64,000 nt of DNA from Planctomycetota bacterium. Lineage in GTDB: Bacteria; Planctomycetota; Planctomycetia; Gemmatales; Gemmataceae. Of the stretch, positions 1 through 7,603 are shown in pieces. The stretch is taken from positions 61,496-125,495 of the forward strand of contig VGXS01000007.1 in NCBI GenBank assembly GCA_016873225.1, given 5' to 3'. The notes under the pieces are model-generated. The model was not told the DNA's origin, did no database searches, and saw nothing but the letters and a program-made list of their open reading frames with translations. A program made the translations under genes and the position numbers. Each line of letters starts with the position of its first letter. The stretch's first letter is position 1.

Positions 1-1
1 G

Positions 2-148
2 GCGGTGGAACGGCTCGTGGGCAAGCGGGTGCCGGTGCTGCCCTACAAGGGAACCGGCCGGCCGCGCGGGCCGGTGGTGGAGACGCGCCGGCCGTTCGAG
101 GAAAGCCGGCTGCCTGGCAAGGGCCGCAGCGCCCGCGCGAGGAGGTAG
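2..148 (+). CDS. C-terminal tail of a truncated gene, possibly a DEAD-box RNA helicase
   Basis: An open frame enters from the left edge in frame 2 and ends at a TAG (146-148), giving the last 48 residues of a protein. The tail is very basic (many Arg/Lys, ending KGRSARARR). It contains AVERLVGKRVPVLPYKG, which resembles the segment that follows the helicase core in RhlE-type DEAD-box proteins (typically an E-R/K-L-hydrophobic stretch before a basic tail). No catalytic motif lies inside the window, so the helicase call rests only on this resemblance. It could equally be another RNA-binding protein with a basic C-terminus. Confidence 0.4.
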   Translation, partial: AVERLVGKRVPVLPYKGTGRPRGPVVETRRPFEESRLPGKGRSARARR

Positions 149-264
149 GGGGGAGTTGGGTTCGTTGGTTGGGTTTTGGTTGGGGTTTGGTTTGTTGATT
201 GCACCCGGGGCCTAACGGCCCTCGGCTCAAGATTTAATCAAACGACATGAGCCGCGCGCCGTAA

Positions 265-391
265 GGCGCCGGGTGAAATGAACAATCCGACACCAAAGGC
301 GCCGGGTGAATTGAACAATCCGTGTCCCAAAACGGGTGCTTTCAACAACCCGTTACCCAAACAACGGATGAAATCAACAACCCGTGTCCCG
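265..391. repeat. Four degenerate 30-34 bp tandem repeat units in an intergenic gap
   Basis: Four consecutive units occupy 265-297, 298-331, 332-361 and 362-391. They share a core close to GGGTGAAATGAACAACCCG followed by TGTCCCAAA or similar. Units 1 and 2 are nearly identical; units 3 and 4 are more diverged and slightly shorter. They sit just beyond the stop codon of the minus-strand repeat protein at 408. On the minus strand they read as a spurious in-frame extension (ORF 238-1197), but there is no independent sign of coding. The rest of the 149-407 gap holds GT-rich sequence with nothing recognisable. Confidence 0.7.
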
Positions 392-407
392 CGCAATCGT
401 GTGGCGA

Positions 408-1100
408 TTACTTCCCCGCGGGGACCATGCGGCACACCGTGTAGGTCTCGGTGACCGGAACCATGCGCGGCACGCGCACCACCACTTCCTTCGTCACCGG
501 CCGGCACACCATCACCACGCACTTCTCCTCGACCATTTCCATCACAGGCCGGCAGGTGGTCACGCGCGCCTTCTCGCACACCGCCTCGCGCTGCATCCGC
601 ACCTTCTGAACCGTCTGCTGCACCTTCTCGCGGTGCGTCTCGTTCACCACCACCGTGTCCGTTTGCATCACCGGGTTGGAAACCCACACGGGCTTCAGCG
701 TCCCCTTGCAGCCCACGGGCTGGCACTCGACATGCCCCATGTCCACGCAGCGGGTGACCGTCTTTTCCACCGGGGTGGAAACCTTCACGCAGCGGGTGAC
801 CGTCTTTTCCTCGATCACCGGCACGCGCACATGACGCACCACATCCACCTCGCGGGTTTCCGGCACCATGCGGCACACCGCGCGGCGCACGAGGCGCTCC
901 TCGGGCACCCGCTCCATCACCGTCACCACGCGCTTCTCCTCCACCATCTGGCACTTCATCACGGTGCGGGTGGCGGTGGTGTACTCGGGCACCATCGCGC
1001 ACGGTTCGGGCGGGCAGGCGGGCTTCTTGTGCCCGGCGGCCAAGGCGGGAAGGGCGAGCGCCGCGGCGGCAACGGCGGCGGCAAGGGTGCGAATCGTCAT
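408..1100 (-). CDS. Secreted repeat protein, planctomycete YTV-like surface protein
   Basis: A 230-aa protein with a clear Sec signal peptide (basic start MTIRT, then an Ala/Leu-rich core ending ALAAGHKK). The mature part is made of short, degenerate, beta-like repeats rich in Val, Thr, Arg, Glu and Cys: phrases such as EKTVTRCV occur twice, and CRMVPET, CRPVMEM and CRMVPAG are variants of a Cys-x-x-Val/Met-Pro motif. This composition resembles the Cys-containing YTV-type repeats of secreted planctomycete proteins, which are thought to be wall or surface components. The start is supported by GGAGGAG about seven bases upstream. The regularly spaced cysteines suggest disulphide cross-linking. 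No catalytic domain is visible, and the exact role is unknown. Confidence 0.75.
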   Translation of the reverse strand: MTIRTLAAAVAAAALALPALAAGHKKPACPPEPCAMVPEYTTATRTVMKCQMVEEKRVVTVMERVPEERLVRRAVCRMVPETREVDVVRHVRVPVIEEKTVTRCVKVSTPVEKTVTRCVDMGHVECQPVGCKGTLKPVWVSNPVMQTDTVVVNETHREKVQQTVQKVRMQREAVCEKARVTTCRPVMEMVEEKCVVMVCRPVTKEVVVRVPRMVPVTETYTVCRMVPAGK

Positions 1101-1124
1101 GGGGGGCTCCTCCTGAGTGCCAAC

Positions 1125-1154
1125 AAAAAAGCCAGCCCCGAGATACGGGGCCGG
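1125..1154 (-). terminator. Rho-independent terminator for the esterase/SMP-30 pair
   Basis: Read on the minus strand, a nine-base-pair stem (CCGGCCCCG / CGGGGCTGG, one G-U pair) with a five-base loop is followed by a run of six T. It lies about 90 bp beyond the stop of the 1244-1915 gene. It also precedes the start of the next minus-strand gene at 1100, so it separates two transcription units. Confidence 0.75.
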
Positions 1155-1243
1155 GTTTTCCTGTTAGACAGGATATGCCGATTCGGAGGACGATCAAGGG
1201 GGCAAAGATTGCGCCGGAATGGAGTTCTGGGGAAACTTTGCCG

Positions 1244-1915
1244 TCACTTCTTCGGCTGCGGCGCCGGATTCGCGGGAACCTTGAGCGCCGGCTTGGGAAA
1301 CGGCTGGATCATCCGCCCCCAAACCTCGCCCTTCCGCCGCGCATACAATCCCTCGCCGTTCGTGAAGAACGCGTCCACACCGCCGCCGGGTGGCCCGGCA
1401 ATGACGCCCGACTCGCGCGCCGTGGGGTCGAACGCGTGGATCTCGTTCGGCGAGCAGGCGAAGATGCGTCCGCCGGGATCGAACGAAACGGCGATGACGC
1501 CGCTGGCCTTTTGGCCGGGCTTGAGGCGCATGGTGGCGCAGCGGTCGGCGGCGTCGAGGGTGCCGTCGGCGTTGACGCGGAACAGCCAGAGGTGCTTGCC
1601 GCCGGCGTCACCCACCACCAGGGTGCCCTTGTCGGGGCTGAGGCCCAGGCACGACGGATCGACCAGGCCGACCACGGTGACGGGCCTGGCGGGGCCCGAG
1701 GCGGGGCGGTATTCGAGCGCTCGCGCGGGCGCCTTGCCGACGATGGCGTAGGTGGCGTTGGCCGGTCCCTTGGCCACGAGGTCGGGCCCCAGCGTGGAAT
1801 CCACCCGGGCCATGGGCGCGGGCTTCCAGCCTTGTCCGTCGATGAGGATGGTGGCCAGGGAGAGGTCCTGCCCGGCGAGGATGGAGGCGCAGGCCAGCGT
1901 GATGATCGGGTTCAT
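1244..1915 (-). CDS. SMP-30/gluconolactonase-like or similar beta-propeller protein, possibly exported
   Basis: A 223-aa protein with short hydrophobic stretches at the N-terminus (ITLACASILAG) and repeated propeller-like phrases: GLVDPSCLGLSPDKGTL, LWLFRVNADGTLD and VSFDPGGRIFACSPNEI. These resemble the blades of SMP-30/gluconolactonase or NHL-type propellers, though the protein is shorter than a full six-bladed SMP-30 domain (about 270-300 aa). It starts 14 bp after the stop of the esterase gene on the same strand and is followed by a strong terminator, so the two are almost certainly co-transcribed. In many planctomycetes esterase and SMP-30 modules occur in the same polypeptide (from memory); here they are separate ORFs. 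Substrate unknown. Confidence 0.55.
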   Translation of the reverse strand: MNPIITLACASILAGQDLSLATILIDGQGWKPAPMARVDSTLGPDLVAKGPANATYAIVGKAPARALEYRPASGPARPVTVVGLVDPSCLGLSPDKGTLVVGDAGGKHLWLFRVNADGTLDAADRCATMRLKPGQKASGVIAVSFDPGGRIFACSPNEIHAFDPTARESGVIAGPPGGGVDAFFTNGEGLYARRKGEVWGRMIQPFPKPALKVPANPAPQPKK

Positions 1916-1929
1916 GGTTGGCTCGGGTC

Positions 1930-2805
1930 TCAGGGGGTGATGGTGGTGTCGCGCCAGAGCCAGCGGAGGGAGTCGGGCAGGATGGCGCCGCCATGCTTGC
2001 CGTTGTGGCCGCCCTCGCCGTAGTCGAAGCGGTAGTCGTACTTCATGAACTTGAGCGCGGCGGCCATCTGCTGGTTGGCGAGTGGCCAGTGGCCGTGGAG
2101 GTTGTCGAGGTCGTTGCTGCCTTCCTGGAGGAAGACGCGGATGGGCTTCTTCTCGGTCTTGCGGATGAGTCCGGGGTAGGCGTCGCCGCCGCGGATGTTG
2201 GTGAAGCTGCCAACATGGCTAAGGACCTTGCCGAAGAGGTCGGGTCGTTCCCAGGCGACGGTGAAGGCGCAGATGCCGCCGCTGGAGATGCCGCCGATGC
2301 CGCGCAGGGCGGGGTTCTTGGCCAGGGGCATGGACTTGGAGACCTCGGGGATGATCTCGCTCTCAAGGAAGCGGGCGTACTGGTCGGAGAGGGTGTCGTA
2401 CTCGAAGCTGCGGTTGCTGCGGGCCTTGGCTCCGGGGAGCGTGGCGGGCACGGACCCCGGGTTGAGGAAGATCGCCGCCATGACGGGGACCTCCTTCTTG
2501 TGGATGAGGTTGTCGAGGACGACGGGGACGCGGAAGTCGCCCTTCTCGTTCATGTAGCCGCCGCCGTCCTGGAACACCATGAAGGGGAGAGGCTTGCCGG
2601 GCTCGGCTTGGGCCGGGAGGTAGGTCCAGCCGTCGCGGACGGTGTCGGGGAAAACCTTGGAGGCGTGTGTGAACTTGACGACCTTGCCCTGGGGGACGCC
2701 GGGCTGCCGCTCGGAGTCGGGGCCGTGCTTGTACGGTTCGGCGGCGGTGGCGGCGCCAATGGCCAGGGCTAGCGAGGCGGCGCAAAAGAGTCGGGGGAGG
2801 CGCAT
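1930..2805 (-). CDS. Secreted esterase, Fes/esterase-D-like alpha/beta hydrolase
   Basis: The protein has 291 aa when started at [17 protein letters not shown], which gives a proper signal peptide; the ORF-track start 14 codons upstream does not. An alpha/beta-hydrolase nucleophile elbow, GISSGG, lies near residue 165, and the late sequence GGHNGKHGG supplies a plausible catalytic His. An N-terminal strand region ([25 protein letters not shown]) matches the enterochelin-esterase/esterase-D type, in which the GGG-like stretch forms the oxyanion side. It is probably periplasmic and cleaves ester bonds in carbohydrate-linked or siderophore-like substrates. The SMP-30-like gene follows 14 bp downstream in the same operon. 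Family call good; substrate not determinable. Confidence 0.75.
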   Translation of the reverse strand: MRLPRLFCAASLALAIGAATAAEPYKHGPDSERQPGVPQGKVVKFTHASKVFPDTVRDGWTYLPAQAEPGKPLPFMVFQDGGGYMNEKGDFRVPVVLDNLIHKKEVPVMAAIFLNPGSVPATLPGAKARSNRSFEYDTLSDQYARFLESEIIPEVSKSMPLAKNPALRGIGGISSGGICAFTVAWERPDLFGKVLSHVGSFTNIRGGDAYPGLIRKTEKKPIRVFLQEGSNDLDNLHGHWPLANQQMAAALKFMKYDYRFDYGEGGHNGKHGGAILPDSLRWLWRDTTITP

Positions 2806-2980
2806 GGAGTCTCCGTGGGAAGGGTGGCGGGGGGCGGGAACGGGCACCTAGCGAGTTTACCGGTCGGGCCGGGCGTGTCGAGTGCCCGGGCCGGGGAACC
2901 CCGGAATTGGCGCGCGGCGGGCGCGGCATCCTTGACGAAAGGGCCCGTCAGCCCTTATGTTTAGGCCTGTCGTGAGGCGC

Positions 2981-3056
2981 GGCCCTGTCGTCTAGAGGCC
3001 TAGGACACGGCCCTTTCAAGGCTGTAACACGGGTTCGAATCCCGTCAGGGTCACCA
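2981..3056 (+). tRNA. tRNA-Glu (anticodon UUC)
   Basis: A 76-nt cloverleaf including an encoded CCA end. The acceptor arms GGCCCTG and CAGGGTC pair with one G-U. The anticodon stem CGGCC/GGCTG encloses loop CTTTCAA, giving anticodon TTC for glutamate. The T arm carries the standard GGTTCGAATCC. The last six bases overlap the end of the convergent minus-strand bpt gene. Confidence 0.95.
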
Positions 3057-3785
3057 CTCCCGCGCTCCCCCGTCCGCCGGCAACGGCATCCAGTCCTTCC
3101 CCCGCTCGCGGTATTCGGCGGGGTGGAAGCTTCCCTTGTAGGCCATCCCCGGGCACCCCTCCACGAGGTAGCCGAGGTAGACATGCGGCAGGCCGCGCCT
3201 GTTGGCCTCGTCGATCATGCGCAGGATGTTCCAGATGCCCGGGGAGCGTCCCAAAAGCGACGAGTCGTAGAAGAAATACACCGCCGAGAGCGCCTCGGGC
3301 AGCACATCGACATAACCGACGGCGGCGAGGGCGCCGTTGAGCCTGTACTCCCACTGCTCGACGCGGAAAGGCTGGTGGATGAAGCTGCGGGTGAAATCGT
3401 CCTCGGCGCCGGGTTCGTGGAGGGGCCATCCCTTGCGGTCGGACTGCGCGGCGTGCCAGGAGTCGTAGAGGTCGAGCACCTCGGGCCGGCAATGGGGATC
3501 GTTGAACTCGGGTTCCATGGCTCCGGCGTTGAGCCGGGCCACGCGCCGCTGCGAGCGGTTGGGGGCGAACCGCGCCGCGTCGACGCGCACGGTGCGGCAG
3601 CGGACGCATCCCTGGCAGGCGGGCTGGAAAAGCACATGGCCGAAGTGCCTCCAGCCCCGCTCCATGAGCGACTGGTACTCCGCGGCGGAAACGGAGGTGG
3701 CGAGGATCACCTCGAGGCTCTGGAGCCTGTCGGGCAAGTAGCCGCAGGGTTGGGGCTCCTGGACTTGGCGCAGGGAGTACTTCAT
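3051..3785 (-). CDS. bpt: Aspartate/glutamate leucyltransferase (bacterial N-degron pathway)
   Basis: A 244-aa protein of the Bpt/ATE1 family, which moves Leu from Leu-tRNA to N-terminal Asp or Glu of proteins and marks them for ClpS/ClpAP degradation in the cytoplasm. The N-terminal ATE motif is present: PCGYLPDR with conserved Cys, then ACQGCVRCRTVRV with the paired cysteines. It is followed by the GNAT-fold C-terminal half (YDSSLLGRSPGIWNILRMI, YLGYLVEGCPGMAYKGSF). The length matches the family (about 240-250 aa). The last Trp codon and the TGA stop lie on the complement of the tRNA-Glu 3' end, a six-base convergent overlap. It lies 27 bp downstream of the DHH phosphoesterase and is probably in its operon. 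The partner transferase Aat is encoded separately at 20.1 kb. Confidence 0.9.
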   Translation of the reverse strand: MKYSLRQVQEPQPCGYLPDRLQSLEVILATSVSAAEYQSLMERGWRHFGHVLFQPACQGCVRCRTVRVDAARFAPNRSQRRVARLNAGAMEPEFNDPHCRPEVLDLYDSWHAAQSDRKGWPLHEPGAEDDFTRSFIHQPFRVEQWEYRLNGALAAVGYVDVLPEALSAVYFFYDSSLLGRSPGIWNILRMIDEANRRGLPHVYLGYLVEGCPGMAYKGSFHPAEYRERGKDWMPLPADGGAREW

Positions 3786-3812
3786 GGGGCTGTTCCCCGG
3801 CGCCGGTGATCC

Positions 3813-4859
3813 TCAGGTTTGGAGGTTCTCGAGGATCTCGCTCTTTTTCACGAGCCTCTGGCCGCGTGTCTCCTCGATGTGGAGGGCCTTGAGCAGCCGC
3901 TTGCGCAGCTCGCCGCGGGTGGTTTCCATGGCGGCTGCGGTGTCGTTGGGCAGGGGGATGTTGCCGCCGGCGCGCCTGTCGTGCCCGCCGGCGCGGCCCA
4001 TCCGCCCCACCACCTTCTGCAGCAGTTCGCCCGCCCGGGCGTCCGCCGCGGTCGTTCGCATCGACAGGATCAGGTTCCGGCCGTGCACGCCGGCGCACAC
4101 CGCCCAGTCGACCTCCTCGAAGCGGATCAGCGCGTCGACGATCTCGGCGGCGAGCTCGGGCTGGGGCAGGTCGTCCACCCAGGAGATGATGAGCTTGTCG
4201 TAGATGAAGGCGTTCTGCAGCGCCTGCAGCAGGCCGCCGAAGTAGCTTTGGGGCAGCCTCGCGTTGCGGATGCGCGCCAGCATGTCGCGGTCGGCCAGGG
4301 GATAGATGTGGATCAGCGCCGCCTCGTCGGCGGGGCCGGCCTCGCGCGGATAGCCCGCCAGTTCGGTCTCGATGCCGTACATCATGCCCGTGGCGAGCTG
4401 GCCCGAGGGCGCCAGCCCCTGCTCGCGCAGGTAGCTCACCACGATCGAGCAGGTGGCGCCGAGGCTGTCGCGCACATCCACGAACGGGATGCCCGTGATG
4501 TCGCCGCCGGTGTCGTGGTGGTCGACCACCGCGGCGATGGGGGGCGCCCCGGCCAGGTTGTGCCGGCCGGTGTTGGGCTGGCTGTCGACCATGACGACGG
4601 CCTCGCCCTGGGTCCACTCGACCTCCTCGACCGGCACGAGGTCGATGTCCAACAGCTCGACCATGGCGCGGTTTTCCGCGCGCGAGATCGGGCCGTCGCG
4701 CGTGAGACGCGTGGGCACCCCAAGCTTTTCCTCGACGAGGAACGCCAGGCCCATCATGCTGGCGAGGGCGTCGGGGTCGGCGTGGACATGGGTGACGAAG
4801 GTGACGCTGCCGCTGTTCTTGAGCGATGCCAGGAAGCGGTCGGATCGTCGGGCGGCCAT
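3813..4859 (-). CDS. DHH-family phosphoesterase (NrnA/RecJ-like fold)
   Basis: A 348-aa protein with the DHH metal motifs in order: HVHADPDAL near residue 25, VMVDSQP near 90, and DHHD near 113. A C-terminal DHHA1 domain has the glycine/His loop RMGRAGGHDRRAGG near 290. These residues bind two Mn ions and hydrolyse phosphodiesters; NrnA-type members degrade nanoRNA and 3',5'-pAp. DHHA1 normally reads GGGHxxAAG and here it reads GGHDRRAGG, a small but acceptable variation. Its length fits the NrnA group (about 310-350 aa) rather than RecJ. It lies between the EVE protein gene and bpt on the same strand. The precise substrate (nanoRNA, pAp or a cyclic dinucleotide product) is not decided. Confidence 0.85.
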   Translation of the reverse strand: MAARRSDRFLASLKNSGSVTFVTHVHADPDALASMMGLAFLVEEKLGVPTRLTRDGPISRAENRAMVELLDIDLVPVEEVEWTQGEAVVMVDSQPNTGRHNLAGAPPIAAVVDHHDTGGDITGIPFVDVRDSLGATCSIVVSYLREQGLAPSGQLATGMMYGIETELAGYPREAGPADEAALIHIYPLADRDMLARIRNARLPQSYFGGLLQALQNAFIYDKLIISWVDDLPQPELAAEIVDALIRFEEVDWAVCAGVHGRNLILSMRTTAADARAGELLQKVVGRMGRAGGHDRRAGGNIPLPNDTAAAMETTRGELRKRLLKALHIEETRGQRLVKKSEILENLQT

Positions 4860-4932
4860 CGGCTGCGAAGTCCAGGCCCGGCGCCGGCGCCTGCCGCCAC
4901 CATGGCGGCAGGCCCCTGCCGGGGAACGGGTC

Positions 4933-5346
4933 TCACCCGTCCGCCTCGGCCAGGGAGATCACCCTGCGCCATTGTGATTCGGTCACCGGAACCACGGACA
5001 GCCTCGGCAGGCGCACGAGGTCCCAGCCCGCCAGTTCCGCGTCGGCCTTGATCTCGGCCAATGTCACCGGCCGGCGCAAGGCCTTGCCGGGCTTCACCTC
5101 GACCGTCGCCTCGTCCTCGTCGGTGGATCCGGGGGGAAGCGCGGGGCCGGCGACCACCGTCATCGTCCCCACCACCGCCTTTTCCTTGCCCGTGTGGTAC
5201 AGGAACACGCTGTCACCGGGGGAAACCGACCTCAGGTGCTTGCGCGCCAGGGCGTTTTCCACGCCGTCCCACCAAGTACGGCCGTCGGCGACGAGGCGTT
5301 GCCAGTCGTAGGAGGAGGGTTCTTCTTTGAACAGCCAGTGGCGCAT
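4933..5346 (-). CDS. EVE domain-containing protein
   Basis: A 137-aa protein starting at MRHWLFKEEPSSYDW; the ORF-track start 19 codons upstream adds a non-conserved tail. Nearly the whole protein is an EVE (PUA-like) domain: an opening W-L-F-K-x-E-P, then WWDGVENALARKHLRSV, and the hydrophobic core GDSVFLYHTGKEKAVVGTM. EVE domains bind modified bases in DNA or RNA, and stand-alone bacterial members are soluble cytoplasmic proteins of this size. It heads a likely three-gene minus-strand set with the DHH phosphoesterase and bpt, separated from the former by about 70 bp. Its ligand is unknown. Confidence 0.85.
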   Translation of the reverse strand: MRHWLFKEEPSSYDWQRLVADGRTWWDGVENALARKHLRSVSPGDSVFLYHTGKEKAVVGTMTVVAGPALPPGSTDEDEATVEVKPGKALRRPVTLAEIKADAELAGWDLVRLPRLSVVPVTESQWRRVISLAEADG

Positions 5347-5481
5347 GCCACTCCGACTCGAAGGCGACCCGGGCGCCAAGGCCCCGGCCATGGACACCAG
5401 CATAATGCCGGGTGGCCCGGGTGGGCAAGGGCATGGGTCGGCCCGGGCGAATGGTTTCGCAAGTGCTTACATTAAAACAGT

Positions 5482-7287
5482 TTAGTGCGAGTCTTCCGCC
5501 CAGGCGCGCAGTTCCCTGAGCTGCGCGGCGGACAGGTCGTGCCCCGCCGCCAGCGCCGCGGCGGCGGTTTCCCTGAGCCTTTTCTGCTCCGCCAGCAGGC
5601 GGCGCAGGTCGGCGATGACCGTGCCCAGCGACTCGAAACCCTCCAGCCGCGCCTGGAACACCAGGTAAGGCCCCGACGCCGTTTGGCCCGCCGGGTCGAG
5701 TTCCGCCAGCGCCTCGGCGCGGCGCGCCGCCGCGTCGAACTGGCCCGACGCCTGGTCGGCGAAGCCGCGGCCGGCAAGCCACCGACCCGTCGCCATCCGC
5801 AGCCGGATCTCCGCCAGGCACGCCTCGGGCCATCGCGGCCTGAGCCGCTGCGCCTCCATCGCGTGCCTCAGCCCCTCCTTGCGCACCTCGTCGAGCCACG
5901 CCGAACGCTGCCAGTCGAGCCCCAGCGAGAACAGCGTTTCGGCGCGGCTGGCGAGCTGGACGCGCCAGAGCGCCCGCTCGGGGTCGAGGCGGGCGGCGCG
6001 GCGAAGCGGGCCGAGGATCTGGGGCCGGCGTTGATCGAGTGTTTTGCCATCGAGGTTGGCGGGCATGTCGGCCCGGCGGCGCGCCTCCGCCGATTCCCGC
6101 CACGCCAGCGCCGCGGGAACAGTGACGCCCGCGCCGCCCAAAAGCAGGCCCGCCGACAGCAGGGCCAGCGCCACCACGCCCGCCAGCGTGCCGGGCACGC
6201 CCGGCAAGCGCCCACCCGAGGGAAGCGCCGCGGCGGCGGCCAAGCCCATGGCCATGGCCCCGGGATGGGCCATCGGGGGCAAGGCCAGCATGGCCGCGCC
6301 CGCGGCGAACAGGGCGCCCCGCCCCGTCCAGGGCCCGGGACAGCCGACCCGCCCCATGGCCAGGGCCAACGCCGCCGCCAGCGAACGCGCCGCGCCCATC
6401 GCCAGCTCGGCAATGCGATAATCCGGATCCGCGGTGACCAGCCGGGCAAACAGGGCGAACGCCAGGCCCGACTGGACCGCCCATGCCAGCCACGGGGGTG
6501 GCGGCACGGCGCCATCAACGGCGGTTTCCGGCGGCTTTCCGGCCTTGCGGCCGCAGGCCAGCCATGCCGCCACGGCCAGCACGACCAGTGCCGCCGCCGG
6601 CCAACCACCAGCCAAAAGGGCTTGGAACCACGCGGGAGCGGGAAGGTCCGCCGGCAGTCCATGGTTGATGAAAAAGTCGCGGTCCTGCCCGGGTCCCAAC
6701 CCCCAGGGGCCGATCGATCCCGCGAGATCCGCTAAGGAGCCCGGGGCCCGGGACGACAGGGCGAACGCCAGCGCCAACCCGGCCAGGCCCAACGGCCAGC
6801 CCAGGCGCCATCCCGCGGCCACGGCAACCGCGCCCAGCAACACCGCGGGCGCCAATCCACCGGCCGAGGGAACCCCCACGCCGCGTGAAACGCCCCATTC
6901 GGCCGCCGCCACAACCCCCTGGGTTAACAGCAGCCGCCACAACCAGACGCGCCCCTCGGCGGATTCGCGGAACCAGCCGAGGGAGACAGGCGCCAGCAGC
7001 AGCGCCGCGAGCGCCAGTCCGGCGGAGAGCCCGGCGAGCCTGTCGCCGGTGAACATGCCACGCGCGGCGCAAGCACCGGCCATGATGAGCAGCGCGACAT
7101 CGAAGATGGTGAGGACGGGGGGCCGGCGGGCCAGCACCGCCTGCAGGCAGGCCAACGCCGCGCCAGCCAGCAGCCAGGCGTGGAACGGGAGGAAGGAAAG
7201 GGAATCGCACAGGCCGATGTCGGCGGCGGCGACGAACGGCAGGCCGGTCAGCCACGCGGCGAGCAGCGGCGCGACGCGTGGCGGCAT
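5482..7287 (-). CDS. Polytopic membrane protein with C-terminal helical repeats, O-antigen-ligase-like
   Basis: A 601-aa protein. Residues 1-400 form about ten to twelve hydrophobic segments rich in Ala, Leu and Gly. A loop between them (FFINHGLPADLPAPAWFQALLAGG) has the character of the large periplasmic loop of O-antigen ligase/polymerase (Wzy_C) proteins. The last 180 residues are soluble and helical with TPR-like phrases (ARLDPERALWRVQLASRAE, AMEAQRLRPRWPEACLAEI). A membrane half plus TPR half is common among planctomycete O-antigen-ligase family proteins. Its start lies 16 bp after the selenoprotein gene stop, so the two may be co-transcribed. Function is inferred from topology and from the LPS genes a few kilobases away. 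Confidence 0.5.
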   Translation of the reverse strand: MPPRVAPLLAAWLTGLPFVAAADIGLCDSLSFLPFHAWLLAGAALACLQAVLARRPPVLTIFDVALLIMAGACAARGMFTGDRLAGLSAGLALAALLLAPVSLGWFRESAEGRVWLWRLLLTQGVVAAAEWGVSRGVGVPSAGGLAPAVLLGAVAVAAGWRLGWPLGLAGLALAFALSSRAPGSLADLAGSIGPWGLGPGQDRDFFINHGLPADLPAPAWFQALLAGGWPAAALVVLAVAAWLACGRKAGKPPETAVDGAVPPPPWLAWAVQSGLAFALFARLVTADPDYRIAELAMGAARSLAAALALAMGRVGCPGPWTGRGALFAAGAAMLALPPMAHPGAMAMGLAAAAALPSGGRLPGVPGTLAGVVALALLSAGLLLGGAGVTVPAALAWRESAEARRRADMPANLDGKTLDQRRPQILGPLRRAARLDPERALWRVQLASRAETLFSLGLDWQRSAWLDEVRKEGLRHAMEAQRLRPRWPEACLAEIRLRMATGRWLAGRGFADQASGQFDAAARRAEALAELDPAGQTASGPYLVFQARLEGFESLGTVIADLRRLLAEQKRLRETAAAALAAGHDLSAAQLRELRAWAEDSH

Positions 7288-7303
7288 GGGAGGGTGTCCT
7301 TTC

Positions 7304-7540
7304 TCAGGGGAGCGACGCGCCCACCGCCTCCACGGCCCAGGCCTCGTCGGGGAACTTGCCTTCCCGCAGCTTGCTGTAAAGCAGCTTATCGCCCACCGAC
7401 AGCTCGAAGCATCCGCCGTCGGAGGGAACCAGCTCGAGGGAGCTGACGCGGGCCTTGAACCGGGCCAGGATTTTTCCCGTCAAACTGACGGCCTGGGGTT
7501 CGTAGTTTCACTTGCTGCAGTAGCGCAGGGTCACGCGCAT
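7304..7540 (-). CDS. SelW/Rdx-family selenoprotein (in-frame UGA = Sec at codon 11)
   Basis: This gene is not in the ORF track because it contains an in-frame TGA. From ATG at 7540, with GGGAGG eight bases upstream, it encodes 78 residues ending at a TGA at 7304. Codon 11 (7508-7510) is TGA within LRYCSKUNYEPQA, exactly where SelW/Rdx proteins have the redox CxxC or CxxU pair. The rest is a typical Rdx domain: LELVPSDGGCFEL, then LLYSKLREGKFPDEAW. A stem-loop 22 bases after the TGA fits a bacterial SECIS (separate entry). SelW-like proteins have a thioredoxin-like fold and act as small cytoplasmic thiol/selenol oxidoreductases with unclear partners. It lies 63 bp after the DUF1552 gene and 16 bp before the membrane-protein gene. 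The alternative, a nonsense mutation of a CxxC ancestor, is less likely given the SECIS and the intact downstream frame. Confidence 0.88.
7465..7496 (-). promoter_or_regulatory. Bacterial SECIS element for Sec insertion in the SelW-like gene
   Basis: On the mRNA strand a perfect six-pair upper stem CCGUCA/UGACGG closes a GUU apical loop. A lower stem CCAGG/CCUGG stacks directly on the 5' side, with a seven-base bulge (GAAAAAU) on the 3' side. The loop begins 22 nt after the UGA, inside the spacing reported for bacterial SECIS (about 16-37 nt), and carries the G and U expected for SelB recognition. The stem lies inside the coding sequence, as bacterial SECIS elements do. Confidence 0.75.
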
Positions 7541-7603
7541 GGAAGGATCCTCCCACCTGGGTTGACGAGCGCCGGGGCCACCGCGGCGGCCCCGCTTCGG
7601 GAA

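Noticed and set aside
265-391. CRISPR array
   Set aside because: Units abut each other with no spacers, and no cas gene is present.
238-1197. 319-aa minus-strand ORF over the repeat protein
   Set aside because: It is in another frame of the 408-1100 gene, has low-complexity Arg/Gly/Ala composition, and runs through the intergenic repeat and across the terminator. It has no ribosome-binding site.
7508-7510. TGA as sense codon through a general code change (e.g. Trp)
   Set aside because: TGA ends many other genes in the window (bpt, ahcY-adjacent DUF1501, waaF, hldE), so it is a normal stop codon here.
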